A stretch of DNA of 64,000 bases from positions 1,709,001 through 1,773,000 of the forward strand of contig NZ_CP076457.1 of assembly GCF_018866325.1 (NCBI RefSeq), given 5' to 3'. The notes under the pieces are model-generated. The model did no database searches. It saw only the letters and a list, made by a program, of their open reading frames with translations, and was not told where the DNA came from. Below, piece after piece: positions 8,652 to 19,762 of this stretch (position 1 is the first letter of the stretch; each line of letters opens with the position of its first letter). A program made the translations under genes and the position numbers. Origin of the DNA: Streptomyces sp. YPW6 (GTDB lineage Bacteria > Actinomycetota > Actinomycetes > Streptomycetales > Streptomycetaceae).

Positions 8652-9002
8652 TCAGTTGTCGCGCTTCTCCTTGATCTTCGCGGCCTTGCCGCGCAGCTCA
8701 CGGAGGAAGTACAGCTTGGCGCGGCGGACGTCACCGCGGGTGACGAGCTCGATCTTCTCGAAGATCGGGCTGTGCACCGGGAAGGTGCGCTCGACGCCGA
8801 CGGAGAAGGAGACCTTGCGGACCGTGAAGGTCTCGCTGACGCCCGCGCCCTGGCGGCGGATGACGACGCCCTTGAACTGCTGGATACGGGAGCGGGAGCC
8901 CTCGATCACGCGCACGTGGACGTTGACGGTGTCACCGGGACGGAACGCCGGGACGTCCGACCGCAGGGTCGCGGCGTTGACCTCGTCGAGCAGGGAAGCC
9001 AT
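8652..9002 (-). CDS. rplS: 50S ribosomal protein L19
   Basis: 116-residue ribosomal protein L19 (bL19), located at the interface of the two ribosomal subunits. The full family sequence is present: [58 protein letters not shown] and the basic C-terminus [19 protein letters not shown]. The ATG at 9002 matches the family N-terminus MASLLDEV. It follows trmD by 131 bases on the same strand, the normal order of the rpsP-rimM-trmD-rplS cluster. Confidence 0.98.
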   Translation of the reverse strand: MASLLDEVNAATLRSDVPAFRPGDTVNVHVRVIEGSRSRIQQFKGVVIRRQGAGVSETFTVRKVSFSVGVERTFPVHSPIFEKIELVTRGDVRRAKLYFLRELRGKAAKIKEKRDN

Positions 9003-9133
9003 GATTTCTGCTTTCTTCGCCGATGCCACAGGTCATCGACGGGAATGTCGTGGAAGAGTTCGGAGCGCCGGTCGCGTCGGGCGGGCGTCTTTCCCCCTGT
9101 GGCAGGGGCGCACGCCGGGCGAACAGCAGCGGC

Positions 9134-9955
9134 CTATTCTTCCACGGCGGTGGGCCTGCGCCAAAATCGGCCGCCGGGCTCCGGTGCGAAGCCGAGGATG
9201 GAGAGGATCTCGCGGTCCTTCTTGTCGAAGGCGCTCGCCTCGCACCGCTCGATCAGATCGGGGCGGTTGAGGGCGGTGCGGGCGAAGGCCTGGTCCCGCC
9301 GCCAGCGCGCGATCTTGCCGTGGTGGCCGCTGAGCAGGACGTCCGGGATGGACCGGCCGCGCCACTCGGGCGGCTTGGTGTAGACGGGTCCCTCCAGGAG
9401 GTTGGCCATCGCGCCCGGGGCGAAGGAGTCGTCCCGGTGGGATTCGGCGTTGCCGAGGACACCGGGCAGCAGCCGGGCCACGGCTTCGGTGATCACCAGG
9501 ACGGCCGCCTCCCCGCCGGCCAGCACGTAGTCCCCGATGGAGACCTCGACGACCCGCAGCCGGGTGGCGTACTCGTCGATCACCCGGCGGTCGATGCCCT
9601 CGTAGCGGGCCGGGGTGAAGAGCAGCCAGGGTTCGGCGGAGAGTTCGACGGCCAGTTCCTGGGTGAACGGCCGGCCGCTGGGCGTGGGCACGACGAGGAC
9701 CGGGGAGTGGGCCCCGGCCTCGTAGCCGTCGGCCAGGGACGCGTCCAGGGCGTCGCCCCAGGGCTCGGTCTTCATGACCATGCCGGGTCCGCCGCCGTAG
9801 GGAGTGTCGTCGACGGTGTTGTGCCGGTCGTACGTCCACTGCCGCAGGTCGTGGACGTGGACGTCCAGCACGCCGCGGGCACGGGCCTTGCCGACGAGGG
9901 AGACGTTCAGCGGTTCCAGGTACTCCGGGAAGATCGTGACGACGTCGAGCCGCAT
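9134..9955 (-). CDS. trmD: tRNA (guanine-N1)-methyltransferase TrmD
   Basis: 273-residue SPOUT-class enzyme that methylates G37 of tRNAs reading CNN codons, preventing +1 frameshifting. Diagnostic motifs are [30 protein letters not shown] near residues 50-62 and the knot segment EVSIGDYVLAGGEAAVLVI that binds S-adenosylmethionine. The C-terminal helical domain (FDKKDREILSILGF) is present and the length is a little above the usual 240-255. Its ATG overlaps the rimM stop as TGATG, indicating translational coupling. Confidence 0.97.
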   Translation of the reverse strand: MRLDVVTIFPEYLEPLNVSLVGKARARGVLDVHVHDLRQWTYDRHNTVDDTPYGGGPGMVMKTEPWGDALDASLADGYEAGAHSPVLVVPTPSGRPFTQELAVELSAEPWLLFTPARYEGIDRRVIDEYATRLRVVEVSIGDYVLAGGEAAVLVITEAVARLLPGVLGNAESHRDDSFAPGAMANLLEGPVYTKPPEWRGRSIPDVLLSGHHGKIARWRRDQAFARTALNRPDLIERCEASAFDKKDREILSILGFAPEPGGRFWRRPTAVEE

Positions 9956-10578
9956 CAGGCATCGCCCTTAAGCGTCTCGTGCGTGTCCCCGGAGGGTGCC
10001 TCGCCGGAGGTGGCGCCCCCGCACGGCTCACCGCTCTCCTCGTCGCGGGAGGAGGCGATCACGGCCTCGCTCTCGTCGATCAGACCGGGCGGCGGGGTGA
10101 TGACCGCGCGCTGCTCCTCCAGGTCGATCTCGGTGACGATCTCCTCGACGAAGGGGATCATCACCTCGCTGCCGTCGGGGCGTTCCACGATGAACAGGTC
10201 CTGCGAGGGCAGGTGGGAGATCTCGGTGATCCGGCCGATCCCGGTACCGTCGGCGAGCACCACGTCGAGGTCGATCAGCTGGTGGTCGTAGAACTCGTCC
10301 TCCTCCTCGGGCAGTTCGTCCGGGTCCACCTCGGCGATCAGCAGGGTGTTACGGAGCGCCTCGGCGGCGGTGCGGTCGCGTACGCCCTCGAAGCGCAGCA
10401 GGAGCCGGCCGCTGTGGACCCGGCCCGCCTCGACCGTCAGCGGCCCCGTCGCCGCCGGTTCGGTGGCCAGGACGGCACCGGGGCCGAGCCGGAGCTCCGG
10501 CTCGTCCGTTCGTACCTCGACGGTGACCTCGCCCTTGATGCCGTGGGCGCGGCCGATCCGCGCGACTACCAACTGCAC
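9955..10578 (-). CDS. rimM: 16S rRNA processing protein RimM
   Basis: 207-residue ribosome maturation factor acting on the 30S head near S19. The N-terminal RimM domain starts [18 protein letters not shown], and the PRC-barrel domain covers [19 protein letters not shown] to [18 protein letters not shown]. The C-terminal 35 residues (Glu/Ser/Gly-rich) are an extension beyond the barrel. GTG start with GGAGAA a few bases upstream. It lies between khpA and trmD; a GC-rich hairpin in the 117-base gap before it may reduce read-through from khpA. Confidence 0.96.
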   Translation of the reverse strand: MQLVVARIGRAHGIKGEVTVEVRTDEPELRLGPGAVLATEPAATGPLTVEAGRVHSGRLLLRFEGVRDRTAAEALRNTLLIAEVDPDELPEEEDEFYDHQLIDLDVVLADGTGIGRITEISHLPSQDLFIVERPDGSEVMIPFVEEIVTEIDLEEQRAVITPPPGLIDESEAVIASSRDEESGEPCGGATSGEAPSGDTHETLKGDA

Positions 10579-10640
10579 GCTGTTCTCCGATTGATGGGGT
10601 GCGGACGGGGAGGGGAAACGTCCGGATGGCCGACGACAAA

Positions 10641-10672
10641 GGCCGGGGACGGCCCGAAGGCCCTCCCCGGCC
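10641..10672 (-). terminator. Possible attenuating hairpin between khpA and rimM
   Basis: Outer 9-bp stem (10641-10649 with 10664-10672) enclosing a small inner stem GGCC/GGCC. It follows the khpA stop on the minus strand but has no T-run, so it may only partly terminate or protect the upstream mRNA. Confidence 0.5.
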
Positions 10673-10695
10673 CTGGCCGGTGTTCAACTCGCTGA

Positions 10696-10935
10696 TCAGC
10701 GAACCTGGTCCACATCGACGAGGTCGACACGGATACCGCGGCCGCCGATGGCACCCACGACCGTACGCAGGGCGCGAGCGGTGCGGCCGTTGCGGCCGAT
10801 CACCTTGCCGAGGTCGTCGGGGTGGACCCGGACCTCCAGCACGCGCCCGCGACGCAGGGTGCGCTCGGCAACCTGCACGTCGTCGGGGTTGTCGACGATG
10901 CCCTTCACGAGGTGCTCGAGAGCCTCCTCGAGCAT
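10696..10935 (-). CDS. khpA: KH-domain RNA-binding protein KhpA
   Basis: 79-residue single KH-domain protein of the KhpA/YlqC family. It has the family N-terminus MLEEALEHLVKGIVDNPDDV and the RNA-binding GxxG loop in DLGKVIGRNGRTARALRTVV. In other Gram-positives KhpA dimerises or pairs with KhpB and binds many RNAs. It sits 2 bases downstream of the rpsP stop and upstream of rimM, the standard position in actinobacteria, suggesting a role linked to ribosome assembly or translation. ATG start. Confidence 0.95.
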   Translation of the reverse strand: MLEEALEHLVKGIVDNPDDVQVAERTLRRGRVLEVRVHPDDLGKVIGRNGRTARALRTVVGAIGGRGIRVDLVDVDQVR

Positions 10936-10937
10936 GC

Positions 10938-11378
10938 TCAGGCCTCGGTCGACTCGGTGGACTCGGCAGCGTCAGCCGCCTCGTCCGCCTTCTTGTCGGA
11001 CTTCTTGGCCTTGGGGGTGATGGCCTCACCCTTGGCCTCGTCGCCGTCCGCGGACAGCGCCTCGAACAGCGCGCGCTTGTCAGCCTTGGGCTCCGGCTGC
11101 AGCAGCGGCGCGGGGGCCGGGAGACCCTTGTGGGCCTGCCAGTCACCGGTGAGCTTCAGGATCGCGAGAACCGGCTCGGTCGGCTGGGCGCCGACGGACA
11201 GCCAGTACTGCGCACGCTCCGAGTTGACCTCGATGCGCGAGGGGTTCTGCACCGGGTGGTACAGGCCGATCTCCTCGATGGCCCGGCCGTCACGGCGGGT
11301 ACGGGAGTCGGCGACGACGATGCGGTAGTGAGGCGAACGGATCTTGCCCAGACGCTTCAGCTTGATCTTGACTGCCAC
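10938..11378 (-). CDS. rpsP: 30S ribosomal protein S16
   Basis: 146-residue S16 (bS16) of the small ribosomal subunit. The core is [37 protein letters not shown] and [19 protein letters not shown]. Beyond about residue 95 there is an actinobacterial extension rich in Ala, Lys, Glu and Asp (AESTESTEA end), so the protein is longer than the 80-90 residues of most bacteria. GTG start. It is the first gene of rpsP-khpA-rimM-trmD-rplS, and its promoter should lie in the 157 bases before the next gene. Confidence 0.98.
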   Translation of the reverse strand: MAVKIKLKRLGKIRSPHYRIVVADSRTRRDGRAIEEIGLYHPVQNPSRIEVNSERAQYWLSVGAQPTEPVLAILKLTGDWQAHKGLPAPAPLLQPEPKADKRALFEALSADGDEAKGEAITPKAKKSDKKADEAADAAESTESTEA

Positions 11379-11535
11379 GGAAGTGGTGTCTCCTGGTCTC
11401 TGACGTGGTTGGGCACAACGAAGATGCCACGTGGGGTTGCGGTACTCGTGTGCCCGATGGACGCGTCAGCCGGAGGAGAGAGGGGTCCTGTGCGGCTGTC
11501 GAGTACAGCTAGCCATTGTGCCACACCCCGTCGGC

Positions 11536-12129
11536 TCACCCCACCGCGACCGCCGCGTCCGGGATCCGGAACGGCTTGCCGCAGCCGCCGCAGACGATCG
11601 GCGCCTGCGCCAGGACCGACGGGACGACGCGGACGTTGCGTCCGCAGTCGCAGACGGCCTTGACCCGCACGCCGCCCCCGGAGGAACCGTGCCGGGCGGC
11701 AGGTCCGCGGAAGGAGCGCTTGGTGTCGGCGGCGGTGGCGACGGTGTGCGCCTTGAGGGCGCGCTGCAGCCGTTCGGTGGTCGGACGGTACCGGCGCTTG
11801 GCTTCCGGATTCAGCGTGACCAGGGAGAATCCGCTGCTGGGGTGGGGTTCCTCGGCATGATCGAGGCCCAGCTCCTCGGCGATCGCGAGGAAGCGTCGGT
11901 TGTGGTAGCGGCCGGCGCGGGACGTGTCTCGGACTCCTCTCGCGGCGGCGATGCCGTGGACTGCCTCGTGGAGCAGTCGCTCGAAGGAGAGCTCGGCGCC
12001 ACAGGCGGACGAGGACTCTCCGATCAGGGACTCTGGCGCGGCAAGATCGGGCAGCTCGGGGTGGTACCGCTGAATGTCGGCCCACGCCTGTGCCAGCTCT
12101 GCGGCGAGTACAGGTGGTGTCGTGCTCAC
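11536..12129 (-). CDS. SprT-like putative zinc metallopeptidase
   Basis: 197-residue protein with an HExxH zinc-site motif in LLHEAVHGIAAARGVRD followed by RAGRYHNRRFLAIAEELGLD, which resembles the SprT/WLM active-site helix. The C-terminus has a zinc-ribbon-like pair CDCG...CGGCGKPF. This combination suggests a SprT-like peptidase domain plus a metal-binding tail; substrate and role are unknown. GTG start at 12129; no convincing Shine-Dalgarno is seen, so the start is uncertain. It lies upstream of rpsP on the same strand and divergent from the methyltransferase. Confidence 0.75.
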   Translation of the reverse strand: MSTTPPVLAAELAQAWADIQRYHPELPDLAAPESLIGESSSACGAELSFERLLHEAVHGIAAARGVRDTSRAGRYHNRRFLAIAEELGLDHAEEPHPSSGFSLVTLNPEAKRRYRPTTERLQRALKAHTVATAADTKRSFRGPAARHGSSGGGVRVKAVCDCGRNVRVVPSVLAQAPIVCGGCGKPFRIPDAAVAVG

Positions 12130-12582
12130 GTCGTGACAACGAGCCCGAGTGCTCCGGTGTTCCTATTCCGGGGCATCCCAAATAATTTGCACGTACCAGT
12201 CAGTTGTCCTTGATGCGTCCGGACGAGGGCGGGTACGCAGAACTGCGGAGAAGGGGCACAGCTCGCACCAAGGTGGTGCACAGCGTGCGGAGCGCCCGGC
12301 GGCTTCGGATGTGAGGAGTGCGCCCGGCTCGCGGCCCTGACGAATCCGCCCGGAAGACTACCCTCCCCTCCGCTCGACGTGCCCGGCGCGGGGTGTCGGG
12401 TCAAACTGGTCCCAGAGCAGACGTGGGACGGGGCGCACGGCCGGGGCACGCAAGCACTGCTCCACACCCCCTGGACGGAACGGCGGATGCGCAGTTCTCT
12501 GGCTACGGGGGTGCGGAACACTCGCACACGGGGGACGTCCACTCGGGCACGACCGACCTCTTGGCGGATTGGGGCACTTTCC
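12130..12582. other. Intergenic region between divergent genes
   Basis: About 450 bases with no gene I can support. The only AT-rich patch is at 12176-12192, next to the SprT-like gene start, and could be part of its promoter. The remainder is GC-rich; an upstream extension of the methyltransferase frame from 12379 is open but has no family similarity that I recognise. Confidence 0.5.
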
Positions 12583-13467
12583 ATGACACCAACGCTCGTC
12601 CGGACTCAGCTGGGCGCGGACGCCTCCGCCCCGGCGGACGCCGGTACCCGCGCACGCGACTGGGCCGAGATCCAGGAACGCATGCTCGCGCCGCTGCACG
12701 AGGCGGTGTACGACCGGATGGAAGTCGGGGCCGCCACCCGGATGCTGTCCCTCGGCTGCGGTTCGGGCCTCGCGATGCTCGTCGCGGCGGCCCGGGGGGC
12801 GCACGTCACGGGTGTGGACTCCGACCGGGAGCGCCTGGCGCTGGCCCGCGCACGGCTGCTGCCCGACGCGGGCTGGGACGACGCGCCCGCGCACTCCCCG
12901 CATCCGGCCCGGCGTCGGGCCCGGCTGCTGGAGGAGGGGGGTCCCGCGCCCGTCGGTGCGGACGGCGCTCCGTACAACCTGATCACGGTCTTCGAGCCGA
13001 TCGGCTGTGTGGCCGGGGACTCCGAGGGGCTGGTGCCGGCGCTCCGCGCGACGGTGCCGCTGGCCGTCCGGGGCGCGGCGGTGGTGCTGACCGGCTGGGG
13101 CCCGCCGGAGCGCTGCGCCACGGCCGCGGTGCTCCAGGTGGCCGCCCGGCTGGCGGACACCGCGCGTCCGCCGCGTGCGGAGCCCGGGAGATGGCGGCCC
13201 ACCCTGCGGGACGATCTGGAGGACGTGGCGGCGCGGGCCGGGCTGAAGCCGGACGGTTCGGGGCGGGTGTCCTGCCCGTTCGGTTACGCGGACGTGGACA
13301 GTGCGGTGCGCGGACTGCTGTCCACGGGGCTCTTCGACGCCGCCGTGCGGGCCACGGACCGCTCCCAGGTGGAGAAGGAGATCGCGGAAGCCCTGCATCC
13401 GTACCGGCGGGAGGACGGCACGGTGTGGATGCCGAACGTCTTCCGCTATCTGGTCTGCGTGACCTGA
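12583..13467 (+). CDS. SAM-dependent methyltransferase
   Basis: 294-residue class I methyltransferase. Motif I is RMLSLGCGSGLAMLVAAA, followed by the acidic end of strand 2 in THVTGVDSDRERL-like sequence (ARGAHVTGVDSDRERLALAR) that would bind the ribose of S-adenosylmethionine. Later strands appear in NLITVFEPIGCVAGDSEGLV and AAVVLTGWGPPERCAT. The substrate is unknown. I chose ATG 12583 because the acidic/Ala N-terminus leads directly into the fold; the frame is open upstream to 12379. It is convergent with ffh, with a strong bidirectional terminator between them. Confidence 0.78.
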   Translation: MTPTLVRTQLGADASAPADAGTRARDWAEIQERMLAPLHEAVYDRMEVGAATRMLSLGCGSGLAMLVAAARGAHVTGVDSDRERLALARARLLPDAGWDDAPAHSPHPARRRARLLEEGGPAPVGADGAPYNLITVFEPIGCVAGDSEGLVPALRATVPLAVRGAAVVLTGWGPPERCATAAVLQVAARLADTARPPRAEPGRWRPTLRDDLEDVAARAGLKPDGSGRVSCPFGYADVDSAVRGLLSTGLFDAAVRATDRSQVEKEIAEALHPYRREDGTVWMPNVFRYLVCVT

Positions 13468-13484
13468 GGGCACGCGTGCCGTAC

Positions 13485-13522
13485 GGATGAGGGGCGCCCT
13501 CGCGCGAGGGCGCCCCTCATCC
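13485..13522. terminator. Bidirectional terminator between methyltransferase and ffh
   Basis: Perfect 16-bp inverted repeat (13485-13500 with 13507-13522) with a 6-base loop, lying between the convergent stops at 13467 and 13552. There is no long T-run, as is common for Streptomyces terminators. Confidence 0.8.
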
Positions 13523-13551
13523 GCGTGCGCCGCATCGACGGCGCATGCGCG

Positions 13552-15099
13552 CTACATGAACTTCTTGAACTCGTCCGGGAGCTCGAAGTCCTTGCCGTCC
13601 TGGGCGGGAAGGCCGAAGGCGCCGCCCTGGGCCGCCTGCTCACGCCGGGCGGCCGCGGCCTGCTCCTCGGCCTTGCGCTTCATCGGGTTGCCGCTCTTGC
13701 GCTTGCCCTTGGCCTGCTTGGCCTGCTTCTTCTGCCGACCGGGGCCGCCGCCCATGCCGGGCATCCCCGGCATCCCGGGCATGCCGCCGCCCTGGGCCAT
13801 CTTCGACATCATCTTGCGGGCCTCGAAGAAGCGCTCCACCAGGCTCTTGACCGCGGAGACCTCGACGCCCGAACCCTTGGCGATACGGGCCCGGCGCGAG
13901 CCGTTGATGATCGTCGGCTCGGCGCGCTCCTTGGGCGTCATCGACTTGATGATCGCGGCGGTGCGGTCGATGTCGCGCTCGTCGATGTTGTTGATCTGGT
14001 CCTTGATCTGCCCCATGCCGGGCAGCATCCCGAGGAGCTTGGAGATGGAGCCCATCTTGCGGACCTGCTCCATCTGGGCCAGGAAGTCGTCGAGGGTGAA
14101 GTCCTTCCCGCCCTTGCTCGACTGGAGCTTCGAGGCCATCTTGGCGGCCTCTTCCTGACTGAACGTCTTCTCCGCCTGCTCGATCAGGGTGAGGAGGTCA
14201 CCCATGTCGAGGATGCGGGAGGCCATCCGGTCCGGGTGGAACGCGTCGAAGTCCTCCAGCTTCTCGCCGTTCGACGCGAACATGATCTGCTTGCCCGTGA
14301 CATGGGCGATCGACAGGGCCGCACCACCGCGGGCGTCGCCGTCGAGCTTGGAGAGGACCACACCGTCGAAGCCGACGCCGTCGCGGAAGGCCTCGGCGGT
14401 GTTGACCGCGTCCTGACCGATCATCGCGTCGACGACGAAGAGGATCTCGTCGGGGCTGACGGCGTCGCGGATGTCCGCGGCCTGCTGCATCAGCTCCTGG
14501 TCGATACCGAGGCGGCCCGCGGTGTCGACGATGACGATGTCGTGGACCTTGGCCCGGGCGAACTCGATGGAGTCCTTGGCGACCTGGACCGGGTCGCCGA
14601 CGCCGTTGCCCGGCTCGGGGGCGTACACCGCGACGCCGGCGCGCTCGGCGACGACGCTCAGCTGGTTGACGGCGTTGGGGCGCTGGAGGTCGCAGGCGAC
14701 GAGCAGCGGGGAGTGGCCCTGGCCCTTGAGCCAGAGGCCGAGCTTTCCGGCCAGCGTCGTCTTACCGGCGCCCTGGAGACCGGCGAGCATGATCACGGTG
14801 GGCGCGGTCTTGGCGAACCGCAGCCGCCGGGTCTCGCCGCCGAGGATGGCGACGAGCTCCTCGTTGACGATCTTGACGACCTGCTGGGCCGGGTTCAGCG
14901 CCTGGGAGACCTCGGCGCCGCGCGCCCGCTCCTTGACGTTGGCGATGAAGGCCCGGACCACGGGCAGGGCGACGTCGGCTTCCAGCAGGGCGATACGGAT
15001 CTCGCGTGCCGTGGCGTCGATGTCGGCCTCGGACAAGCGGCCCTTGCCCCTGAGGTTCTTGAAAGTCGCGCTAAGGCGGTCGGAGAGAGTATCGAACAC
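13552..15099 (-). CDS. ffh: Signal recognition particle protein Ffh
   Basis: 515-residue SRP54 GTPase that binds signal sequences of nascent membrane proteins and delivers them to FtsY. N domain: residues 1-95. G domain: P-loop GLQGAGKTT at 107-115, then DTAGRLGIDQELM and LSKLDGDARGGAAL. M domain: from about 320, with the signal-binding methionines and the SRP-RNA-binding NGSRRARIAKGSGVEVSAV. The C-terminus has a Met/Gly/Pro-rich run (GMPGMPGMPGMGGG) and a basic tail. GTG start. It lies downstream of glnD but is separated from it by a terminator, so it is probably transcribed alone. Confidence 0.98.
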   Translation of the reverse strand: MFDTLSDRLSATFKNLRGKGRLSEADIDATAREIRIALLEADVALPVVRAFIANVKERARGAEVSQALNPAQQVVKIVNEELVAILGGETRRLRFAKTAPTVIMLAGLQGAGKTTLAGKLGLWLKGQGHSPLLVACDLQRPNAVNQLSVVAERAGVAVYAPEPGNGVGDPVQVAKDSIEFARAKVHDIVIVDTAGRLGIDQELMQQAADIRDAVSPDEILFVVDAMIGQDAVNTAEAFRDGVGFDGVVLSKLDGDARGGAALSIAHVTGKQIMFASNGEKLEDFDAFHPDRMASRILDMGDLLTLIEQAEKTFSQEEAAKMASKLQSSKGGKDFTLDDFLAQMEQVRKMGSISKLLGMLPGMGQIKDQINNIDERDIDRTAAIIKSMTPKERAEPTIINGSRRARIAKGSGVEVSAVKSLVERFFEARKMMSKMAQGGGMPGMPGMPGMGGGPGRQKKQAKQAKGKRKSGNPMKRKAEEQAAAARREQAAQGGAFGLPAQDGKDFELPDEFKKFM

Positions 15100-15178
15100 G
15101 GCGCTCGTCGGTCCTCAGGGTCGGGGGCGGGGCAGGTCAGTCGCCCTCCAGGGTATCCGTCCCCCGGAGAACACCAAG

Positions 15179-15208
15179 CCCTCGCCCGGATCCGGTGCCG
15201 GGCGAGGG
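15179..15208 (-). terminator. Terminator of the amtB-glnK-glnD operon
   Basis: 11-bp perfect stem (15179-15189 with 15198-15208) and an 8-base loop, just after the glnD stop at 15231 and before the ffh start. Confidence 0.75.
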
Positions 15209-15230
15209 CCGCACAGCAGCGTCCTCCGCG

Positions 15231-17681
15231 TCAGCCGAGGGCCTTCTCGACCTCCTGGGCGACCTCGGAGGCCCGGCCCGGGGAGAGCGGTTCACCGTCG
15301 GTCCCGGTGACGTAGAAGGCGTCCACCGCGTTGGCGCCGAGGGTCGAGACGTGGGCGCTCCGCACGCGTACGGCGCTGCCTTCCAGGGCGGTGCCGATGC
15401 GGTGCAGCAGGCCCGGGGCGTCCTGGGCGCGGACCTCGATGACCGTGGCGCGCCGGGAGCCCGCGGCGGCGACGGTGACCCGGGGCGGCGGGGCCTTGAC
15501 GCCCCGCCTGCGCGGATAGGCGGCTTCCCGTTCCGCGAGGCGGGCCCGGATGTCCAGGGAGCCGTCGAGGGCGCGTACGAGGTCGGCGCGGAGGCGCGAT
15601 GCCTGCGGGAGGGACCCGTACTCGGCCGCGACCCGCCAGCTGAGCAGCAGCAGGTCCGCCCGCTCCCCCACCTCGTTGGGCAGCTCCACCGCGCGCAGAT
15701 CGGCGGCGCGCACGGTGAGGCGGTGCAGGGCGAGGACACCGGCGGCGGCGGGCAGGACGCCGGGGCGGTCGGGCAGGGCGATGAGGAGTTCGACGCCGAC
15801 GGGTTCCACCGCGCCGTCCCCGGCGGGCTCCCCGGGCTCGGTGTGCAGGGCGAGGACGGGTTCGCCGGTGCGCAGGGCCTCGACGGCGAGGCGTTCGTGC
15901 TCGGCGCTGGGGGCCTGTTCGTCGGGCTCGTCGGGGAACTCCCCGGCGAGCACGGCTCCGACCCGTTTGACCAGGTCGGCGACGAGGGAGGCGCGCCAGG
16001 CGGACCAGGCCGCGGGGCCGGTGGCGAGCGCGTCGGCCTCGGTGAGGGCGTGCAGCAGTTCCAGGGTGGAGGCGGTGGAGACGGCCCCGGCGACGGCCTG
16101 CACGGTGGCGGGGTCGTCGAGGTCGCGCCGGGTGGCGGTGTCGACGAGCAGCAGATGGTGGCGTACGAGGGTGGCGATGACGCCCACGTCGTGCTGGTCG
16201 AAGCCGATCCGGGTCGCCATGTCCCGGGCGATGACCTCGCCCGCGACCGAGTGGTCGCCGGGCCAGCCCTTGCCGATGTCGTGCAGGAGGGCGGCGACCA
16301 GGAGGAGGTCGGGGCGGTGGACGCGGCGGGTGAGGGAGGCGGCGCGGACGGCGGTCTCCACGAGGTGCCGGTCGACGGTCCAGGTGTGGACGGGGTTGCG
16401 CTGGGGGCGGCAGTGAACGCGTTCCCAGTCGGGCAGCAGGCGGGTGATGATCCCCTCCGCTTCGAGCGCCTCCCAGACGCCGACGGTCGCCTCCCCCGCG
16501 CCCAGCAGGGTGACCAGTTCCTCGCGGGCCTCGGGGGGCCACGGGACCGGCAGCGGCCGGGCGGTGGCCGCCAGGTGGCGTACGAGGTGGCGGGAGAGCG
16601 GGAGTCCTGCCTCGGCGGCGGCCGCGGCGGCCCGCAGGGTGAGGACCGGGTCGCGTTCGGGGCGGGCCGCGCGGGCCAGGACCACTTCGCCGTCCGCCTC
16701 CACCACGCCGTCGGCGAGCGGGGTGCGCTCGGGGGCGGGCCTGGCGCCGCCGAGCAGCGAGCGGAGCCGGGGGCGGGCGGAGCGGGCGCGCAGCACCCGG
16801 TTGACCTCACGCCAGGTGACGTCGGTGGCGTACGAGACCGTCCGCGCGGCCTCGTAGACCTGGCGCAGCAGGGTGTCGGCGTCGAGGAGACCGAGGGAGG
16901 CGGCGACCTGGTCCTGTTCCTGGAGGGCGAGCCGGTCGGTGGCGCGCCCGGTGGTGAGGTGGAGGGCGTCGCGGGCGTCGAGGAGGGTGCGGCGGGCCCG
17001 GTCGAGCCCTTCGCGCGGGGCGTCGGCGACCCAGGAGGCGGCGACCGCGCGCAGGGCGGTGGCGTCGCGGAGACCGCCGCGGGCCTCCTTGAGGTCGGGT
17101 TCCAGGAGGAACTGGAGCTCGCCCGTCCGTTCCGCGCGTTCCCGGCAGAGCTCGTGGAGGGCGGGGAGCCGCTTGGGGGCCTGGTTGCGCCAGTCGGCGA
17201 GGATCGCGGTGCGCAGGCCGGCGGCGAGGCCGAGGTCTCCGGCGACCGGCCGGGCGTCGAGCAGCCCGAGCTGGACCTTGAGGTCCTCGCCCGCCGTCTT
17301 CCGGGCTTCGCCGGGGGTGCGTACGGAGTGGTCGAGGGCCAGGCCCAGGTCCCAGACCGGGTACCAGAGGGCGTCGGCGAGGGCGGCGACGGCGGCCGGG
17401 GCGGCGCTGCCGTCGTGCAGGAGGAGCAGGTCGAGGTCGCTGCGCGGGGAGAGCTCGCCGCGGCCGTAGCCGCCGACGGCGACGAGGGCGGCGCCCCGCA
17501 CCCCGGCCCGGGTCGCGGCGGCGGTGAACAGGCCGGTGAGCCATGCGTCGGTGAGGCGGGCGAGGGCCGCACGGCGCGGCGGCCCGGACCGCGCCTCCTG
17601 CTGGAGGAGGCGCAGCCGGGCCGCCGCGTAGCCGCTGGGTCCCGTGCCTTCGGTTTCGGTGGTCACTTCGGTACGCGTCAC
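15231..17681 (-). CDS. glnD: GlnD, PII protein nucleotidyltransferase
   Basis: 816-residue bifunctional sensor enzyme. Order of domains: nucleotidyltransferase (GGYGRGELSPRSDLDLL at about 70-86, with the D-x-D metal site), GlnD/GlnE-type helical region, HD phosphohydrolase (LVAALLHDIGKGWPGDHSV), and two C-terminal ACT domains (VELLIALPDRPGVLPAAAG and ATVIEVRAQDAPGLLHRIG) that sense glutamine. In S. coelicolor this enzyme adenylylates rather than uridylylates GlnK at Tyr51 (published for that species). GTG start. It follows glnK by 29 bases in the amtB-glnK-glnD operon, so it should be under GlnR control. Confidence 0.97.
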   Translation of the reverse strand: MTRTEVTTETEGTGPSGYAAARLRLLQQEARSGPPRRAALARLTDAWLTGLFTAAATRAGVRGAALVAVGGYGRGELSPRSDLDLLLLHDGSAAPAAVAALADALWYPVWDLGLALDHSVRTPGEARKTAGEDLKVQLGLLDARPVAGDLGLAAGLRTAILADWRNQAPKRLPALHELCRERAERTGELQFLLEPDLKEARGGLRDATALRAVAASWVADAPREGLDRARRTLLDARDALHLTTGRATDRLALQEQDQVAASLGLLDADTLLRQVYEAARTVSYATDVTWREVNRVLRARSARPRLRSLLGGARPAPERTPLADGVVEADGEVVLARAARPERDPVLTLRAAAAAAEAGLPLSRHLVRHLAATARPLPVPWPPEAREELVTLLGAGEATVGVWEALEAEGIITRLLPDWERVHCRPQRNPVHTWTVDRHLVETAVRAASLTRRVHRPDLLLVAALLHDIGKGWPGDHSVAGEVIARDMATRIGFDQHDVGVIATLVRHHLLLVDTATRRDLDDPATVQAVAGAVSTASTLELLHALTEADALATGPAAWSAWRASLVADLVKRVGAVLAGEFPDEPDEQAPSAEHERLAVEALRTGEPVLALHTEPGEPAGDGAVEPVGVELLIALPDRPGVLPAAAGVLALHRLTVRAADLRAVELPNEVGERADLLLLSWRVAAEYGSLPQASRLRADLVRALDGSLDIRARLAEREAAYPRRRGVKAPPPRVTVAAAGSRRATVIEVRAQDAPGLLHRIGTALEGSAVRVRSAHVSTLGANAVDAFYVTGTDGEPLSPGRASEVAQEVEKALG

Positions 17682-17710
17682 CCAGCTGCCTTCCGTTCGT
17701 GGGCCGTCGG

Positions 17711-19762
<2,052 letters not shown>
